This document shows, piece by piece, positions 58,611 through 64,000 of a stretch of 64,000 nucleotides of DNA; the first letter of the stretch is position 1; every line of letters begins with the position of its first letter. This stretch comes from Rhinopomastus cyanomelas (Eukaryota > Chordata > Aves > Bucerotiformes > Rhinopomastidae): NCBI GenBank assembly GCA_013400115.1, contig VXBP01009028.1:120810-184809 (forward strand), in the 5' to 3' direction. The translations under genes were made by a program, and so were the position numbers. A model generated the notes under the pieces. That model was not told where the DNA came from. It searched no databases and worked only from the letters and a program-made list of their open reading frames with translations.

Positions 58611-58980
58611 ACAGAATCATAAAATTATAGATATCCTTTGTTGGAAAGGGGCTTTAAAGGTTATCTAGTCCAATCCCTTTGCAATGAGCAGGGAGATCTT
58701 CAACTAGATCAGGTTTCTCAGAGCCCCATCTGGCCTGATTTTGAATGTTTCAAGGGATGGGGCATCTCCCACCTGTCTGAGTAGTGTGTTTCAGTGTTTC
58801 ATCACCTTCATTTTAAAAAAATTGAGAGAGTCTGAATCTTCCCTCTTTTAAACCATTATGCTTTGTCCTGTTACTATAATCCCTATTAAAATGTCTCTCT
58901 CCATCTTTCTTGTAGGACCCCTTTAAGTATTGACAGGCCACAGTGAGGTCTTTTTGAAACCATCCTTTTTCTTTTTTTCG
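58611..58980 (-). mobile_element. Old CR1 3' end
   Basis: Tail-like CAGAATCATAAAATTATAG, then GGTTATCTAGTCCAATCCC, CAGAGCCCCATCTGGCCTG and TTTGTCCTGTTACTATAATC. Strongly diverged. Confidence 0.8.
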
Positions 58981-59389
58981 AAAAGACAATTACTAGGTCT
59001 CTGTATTCTGCAGTTAATAATGTCTGATTGAGGATTGCACAGTCATAGTTGTGCTGATTCTTTTGAAGTGCAAGACCCTTGAAAGTGTTATGGGTTCTTT
59101 CCCCCATGTCCCAGTTACTCAGTGGAAATCCAACCTCCATCTGTACTCATCAACCACCACTAATTACTTCAAGTACAGGTCTTGATTTTGAAAAAAATTA
59201 AGTCCTGCCTCAGTAATACCTGATGGAATAAAATCCTCTGTATATGTTTTCATCTCCCTCAAAAAATATAGAGTTTTATATAAACATATATGTATATGTG
59301 AATATAACAGTATGTAAGAAAATATGATCCAATGGATGTGAGTTTAAAACTTGAAAGCTTATAGTTTCATTTCTTACAAAGAAAGTTTG

Positions 59390-59755
59390 GGTTTAGTGTC
59401 TCCAGTGATGAAGACTCTGAGCAAACTCTTCCACTGTCTGACTACAAGTAGGATTTTCTTTATTCAGTTTGTACTAATTTCCCCTTGACCCTTCACTGCA
59501 CAGTACTAAGAATCAGTCTTTGTCTTCTATCCTTCCCCTATGCCAGGTATTGCCTATGATCTCTTCATTGCAGCTCTTGCAGCCTCTCTCCATATATCAG
59601 ATGCTCCAACCCTTTAGTCACCCTTGTTACCCTTCCTGTAACTAGCTCCAGTAAGCCCGTCTTTGTTGTAGAAGTGGGCCCAGCCTTCTGTGTGTCTTGC
59701 TAGCGCTGAGCAAAGGATCTTCTCACTCAACCTGCTGGCAACACACTACTGGCTA
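59390..59755 (-). mobile_element. Very old CR1 remnant
   Basis: Antisense blocks in CR1 order: CAGATGCTCCAACCCTTTAG, CTTGTTACCCTTCCTGTAAC, AACCTGCTGGCAACACACT. The earlier part (59390-59570) is weaker. May belong with 58611-58980 as one broken insertion. Confidence 0.6.
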
Positions 59756-61356
59756 AATGCTGGAGTTGGTTTCTTTTTTCACTATATCCCGCAAAATGCT
59801 TGCAAAGACTGGAACCAAAAGGTAATGAAAATTTTATGTGTAAAATTTATTCGCTACCACCAATTACTATACAATCTGGAGGAATCTGGAGGTCTTCAGA
59901 GCATGTTTTTCACTATATCATGACAAGCTGTCCCCTTAAATGAATCGATCCACTTGAACATTCATGAGCAGTAGCTCCACAGTGAGCATTCCTCATCCAT
60001 TGTGAAATATTTGGGTGATAGTGCACGTGCTCAGGTGCAAGTACTAGATTTCAAGGACTATCCACAGAAGCTCTATTTTGGAGATCACCATACCTGCTTA
60101 GCTCCTTCGTTGGGTCTCCTTGACATCAGGATCAGGTGCTATGCTTCAGCTGATGTTGATAGATAATTTGTAAATTGCGTTGTCAACACAACATTTAATC
60201 TGCTCCAAACAGCTCATAAACAAAACTTTGATTAATTCTTCCAGCCTGTGTCTTCTGGAAAGGATTTACAACATTCTATTTGTTTGGATGAAAAATAGAG
60301 GGAGAGACAAGCTGTCACCACTGAGAAAAAGAGTATTTTTTTCCTTCACTTTGTAGCTTAAGAAACATTTTATCATTACTTTACTGCCATGCTGCCATTA
60401 TGAAAATGGCAGAAGATTTAAATTGGTGACTGATGATGCAGAAGCTGTAAAACATGATGGACTCAAGAGTGCTCATACAAAATTACCACAAGCTACACAC
60501 ATTTTAGGCCAGGAACATCTAGTTCACAATGCAATAGAAACTTGGAAGCATTATTCCATGATCAGTGCATAGGATGATGTTAGGCAATGACATTTGAAAG
60601 AGCTGTTTATTTATAACATCAGCTGGATGTTGCGACACAACTGGAGGAAAAAATTAGTAATTTCAAAGACAAATAATTCAGAAGGAGATATGTTGGGGTG
60701 GGAGCACTGAATTTACTGTGTCCAGGCACTTTATAGCATTAAAACGAAGAATCTGAAGGAGTAAGGCTTATTTTGCTGATCTTGTCTTTTGTTATCGTAT
60801 TACATTTAGCTCACCACTCGGAGGACTGCATTAGTTTGGCTTTGAAGTACTTTTCATTTATGCGTGCCTTTGAACCAGCACACTACTACCTCTGTTGATT
60901 TAGTCCTGTCAGGATGTATGTATAGTTCTGAAGCACTGTTCACATAAGGTTCCCATATCAGCCTCAAGCACAGCTAAAATCCAGCAACTTGGGCCTGAAA
61001 ATTAAAAGCTCTATGCCATTAGAATAAAATTCACTTCCTATTAAAATGATTATGATAGAACGTATGCAAGCAGTTTGAGGTTGATATGAAAAGATAAAAG
61101 CAAATAGCTATCTATACATTTCAGAAGTATCAGAAATGTAAATAAGAATATGACACAACAGTTCCTTTCCCAATGCTACATACTTTCTGCTATACAACAT
61201 TCTTGGATAAAATGTGCTTCCACAATCTGCATTTCTGAGTTTTCATATTTGCAGATTTAACACTATAATTTAGTTTATTGTTTTATGCTACACCTTCTGA
61301 ATTTAGAAAACAAAAAGAAACGTGAGACCATTTTCTTGTTTAAATCCTTATTTACA
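59756..61356. other. Unique AT-rich DNA, nothing recognised
   Basis: No repeat family or exon recognised. Confidence 0.5.
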
Positions 61357-61370
61357 GATGTTCATCAGGA

Positions 61371-62572
61371 AATTGTCTACCTGGATTGATCTTCCTGGAT
61401 GTTCATCAGGAATTAGGGGAATTCCCTGAAGGAATTAGGGGAAAAAAAGAGGATGTATCNCACTCTCTCACACAATATTCTGATCTCTGAACTGGAACCA
61501 TATGGATTCAATGGATGGACCACTCACTGGATAAGGAGCTGGCTGGATGGTCACAATCAAAATGTTGTGATCAATGGCTCAGTGTCCAAATGGAGAAGTG
61601 TGACGAGGGGTATTCCTCAAAGGTCAGTACTCAGACCAGTGCTATTTACCATCTTTGTTGATGCCATGGACAGTGAATTGAATGCACTCTCAGTAAGTTT
61701 GCTGACAGCACCAAACTGTGGAGGGAAGGGAGACCATCTAGAGGGTCCTTGACAGGCTAGAGAAGTGGGATCATGCAAACTGCGTGAAGTTCACAAAGAG
61801 CAAGTGCAAGGTTCTGCAACTCGATCGAGGAATCCCATGCACAGATGCAGACTGGGAGGAGAAAGGATTGAGGACAGCCCTCAGGAAAAGGACTTGAGGG
61901 ATTGTGGTGGCCCAGAAGTTTAACAAGAGCTGTCAGTGTGCACTTGCAGCCCAGAAAGCCACCCATGTCCTGGGCTGCATCAAAAGAACCGCTGACAGTC
62001 ACTTGAGGGAGATAATTCTCCCCTTCTACTCTGCACTGGTGAGACGCCACCTGGCGTACTGTGTCCAGTTCTGGAGTTCCCAACATCAGGTAGATGTAGA
62101 GCTCCTGGAATGTGTCCAGAGGAGAACAACTCAAATGATCAGAGGGCTGGAGCACCTCTCCTATGAGGAGGTAAGTTGGAGTTGTTCAGCCTGGACAAGA
62201 GGAGGCACCATCTGAGATGACCTAGCAGCTTTCCAGTATCTGAAAGGGACTACAAGAAAGCTGGGGTAGGACTTTTCAAACGGATGCATAGTGAGAGGAC
62301 AAGAGGAAAGGATTAGAGACTTGAAGAGGGGAGATTTAGATTGGACATTAGGAAAAACTTCTTTCCTGTGAGGGTGGTGAGATGCTGGAGCAGGTTGCCC
62401 AAAGGAAGGTGTGGTTGCCCCACCCCTGGAAGTGTTCAAGCCCAGGTTGTCTGGGACCCTGGGTAACCTGATCTAGTGAAGGTGTCCCTGCATATGCAGG
62501 GGCCTTGGAACTAGGTGATCTTTAAGGTCACTTCCAATCCTGGCCATTCCATGATTCCATGATTCTATTTTG
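61371..62572 (+). mobile_element. CR1 retrotransposon, RT to 3' end, with single-N break
   Basis: The left edge reads EIVYLD then a stop (RT motif A region). After small local duplications and the N at 61460 it continues LSHNILISELEPYGFNG, and on to a catalytic box reading KFADSTKL (FADD to FADS). It then runs through the whole 3' region to the tail CCATGATTCCATGATTCTAT. Same subfamily as 7504-8621, with stops and frameshifts throughout. Confidence 0.9.
61460..61460. other. Single-N assembly join inside a CR1
   Basis: One N within the RT motif A region, next to the local duplications at 61357-61442. Confidence 0.8.
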
Positions 62573-63977
62573 GCACGTGCATTAAAGTTAACCTAAAGAT
62601 AACGTAAAAGCAAAAAGTCTGTTCCTTAGGAAGACAGCAAAAGATTGATGTTTGTAGACAGTATGTGTATAAGACCTCGGGTAATACTAATCCAAATATA
62701 GAAAGTAATTACAGTGACCTTGATATCTGTCATCATTATCTTGCTTATAGCACAAATGTTTTGCTAAGAATGTCATCAAAACCATAGTTTTAGATCTATT
62801 TCCAGTAAGAAACTCCTTCTAATCATTGCTCTACAAATATTGTGGTTCTAAGGATACAAAAGTATCAGTGTATCTAATCACCATAATTGTTCCAAAAGAG
62901 AATTAAGATAAACTTTCTTCATAGACTCCATTCCAATGGTTTTCATGTACTTCTTGCAGTGTCAAAGCATTTGAAAACACTGTAATTATTTTAGGGAGTT
63001 CAACTACCTGAAGTACATTTGATTCTTTCTCAGGGAAAGGTGTCAGAAATTAACAAAACACTCCAACTTTTCTTAACTCGTAAGAAACATTTCTGGTGTG
63101 CAAGGTACATACCAGCAACATGGCTAAGTGTAACACCAGGGCCGGAGAAACAAGAAGCCCGTACATCCACACAAACAGAATGAGACACAGTGATTTTCAT
63201 TCTTCTGGGGACAGCAGTGAACTACTGGGCTTATTTCATGATTATAAAAGCCTCATCATTTATGCCTGCTACAAGCAGAAGTGATTTATTGGAGTACTCT
63301 CACGTATGTGAGATAAACCTATAACTTGCTGGCAGCTGGGTTTTTTTAAGGATGGTATTAAAGGAAAGGCCAACTGCCTGCTTACTTTGTAGTCTCAGAA
63401 AGGGATGATTTGCAGCTTTAAAATACCGGTTGTGATGAATAGTTGTGGTGAAATTATAACTGTTGTTGTACGGTGAGATAAGCTTTCACCTCTATGAGGA
63501 AAGTACAGATTACAAAAACTGATTGTAAAAAATAAATTCTTTCTATTCTTCTTCCCTGTGAAATTTTTTAATATATGCCAGTCTGACAAATGCATTAGTG
63601 ATATTTAAGCACAAGGTATTTGCAAAAGAAATTGGAAATTGTTTTTAATTGGTTAGACTGGTGAAGCAATTAAACACTGGTTCAAGGTCGAGGAAGAGAT
63701 ATAGTAGTATGAACTTGAGATCTTCATATGTAAATACAGAAACACACATAAAAGTGCACATCCTTTTATGTATATAACACCATGGCACACAAAAGAAGGT
63801 AACTAGTGCATACGGAGAAAATATCATAATCAGTTGCTAAACAATCTAAGGAAGCAAAGTAACTCAAAAGCAAAACAGGAAATGAGCTTCATAACTTGTT
63901 GGAAACTATCTATCACATATGTTTTAAACATTGCTTTTGCACTTCTTATATAATTTAAATTACTCCTATTTTCATAG
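62573..63977. other. Unique AT-rich DNA, nothing recognised
   Basis: No repeat family or exon recognised. Confidence 0.5.
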
Positions 63978-64000
63978 GATCATAGGATGTTAGGGGTTGG
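63978..64000 (-). mobile_element. CR1 3' end entering the right window edge
   Basis: AGGATCATAGGATGTTAGGG plus GTTGG: octamer-like tail and first 3' bases of a - strand CR1 that continues outside the window. Confidence 0.75.

Overview
This window is non-coding, repeat-rich DNA from a bird nuclear genome. The evidence is many CR1 (chicken repeat 1) non-LTR retrotransposon copies. Most are 5'-truncated and many end in the CR1 octamer tail (ATTCTATG-type units). Long endogenous-retrovirus LTRs with 5-bp target-site duplications are also present. The dominant young CR1 group (shared block GGGACCTCGAAAGATCATC) resembles the CR1-J-like group. The CR1 density would suit a CR1-rich neoavian lineage such as Piciformes, but I cannot fix the species from sequence alone. 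No protein-coding gene, rRNA, tRNA or CRISPR array can be supported. The long open frames are chance frames, frames antisense to CR1, or frames running through N gaps.

Layout. 1-5 kb: LTR-A (about 1109-2174, +) abuts a decayed CR1 reverse-transcriptase fragment, and a more diverged LTR-F (about 3909-4953, -) follows. 5-14 kb: mostly unique AT-rich DNA with CR1 copies at 7.5-8.6, 10.15-11.6 and 13.6-14.05 kb. 14.6-20.2 kb: solo LTR-B (14632-15794, -, with a 211-N gap) and solo LTR-C (17851-19194, +), then a nested CR1-in-CR1. 20-28 kb: unique DNA, an old CR1, and composite LTR-D (24754-26611, 652-N gap). 28-64 kb: unique DNA with about 18 CR1 pieces, an LTR-E fragment (42335-42601), one probable MIR/L2 relic (38.8 kb) and one weak exon candidate (47946-48017). 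Single-N joins at 37254, 44236 and 61460 all fall inside or between CR1 copies.

Nothing here works together as an encoded system. Every CR1 is dead: all are truncated and none has an open ORF2. The LTRs are solo, with no gag, pol or env between them. The most informative features are structural. LTRs A-E share a 3' end plan: a conserved GTATACAGTTA...GTTAATAAA polyadenylation block and a GTCTGGCAAATT...GAGATG U5 block. B, C and D have exact 5-bp target duplications. LTR-A carries a roughly 150-bp fold-back at its 5' end. Tandem units in B and D lie beside the assembly gaps. The single-N joins repeatedly coincide with one point of the CR1 consensus. All boundaries were read by eye; those marked 'about' are uncertain by roughly 5-30 bp.
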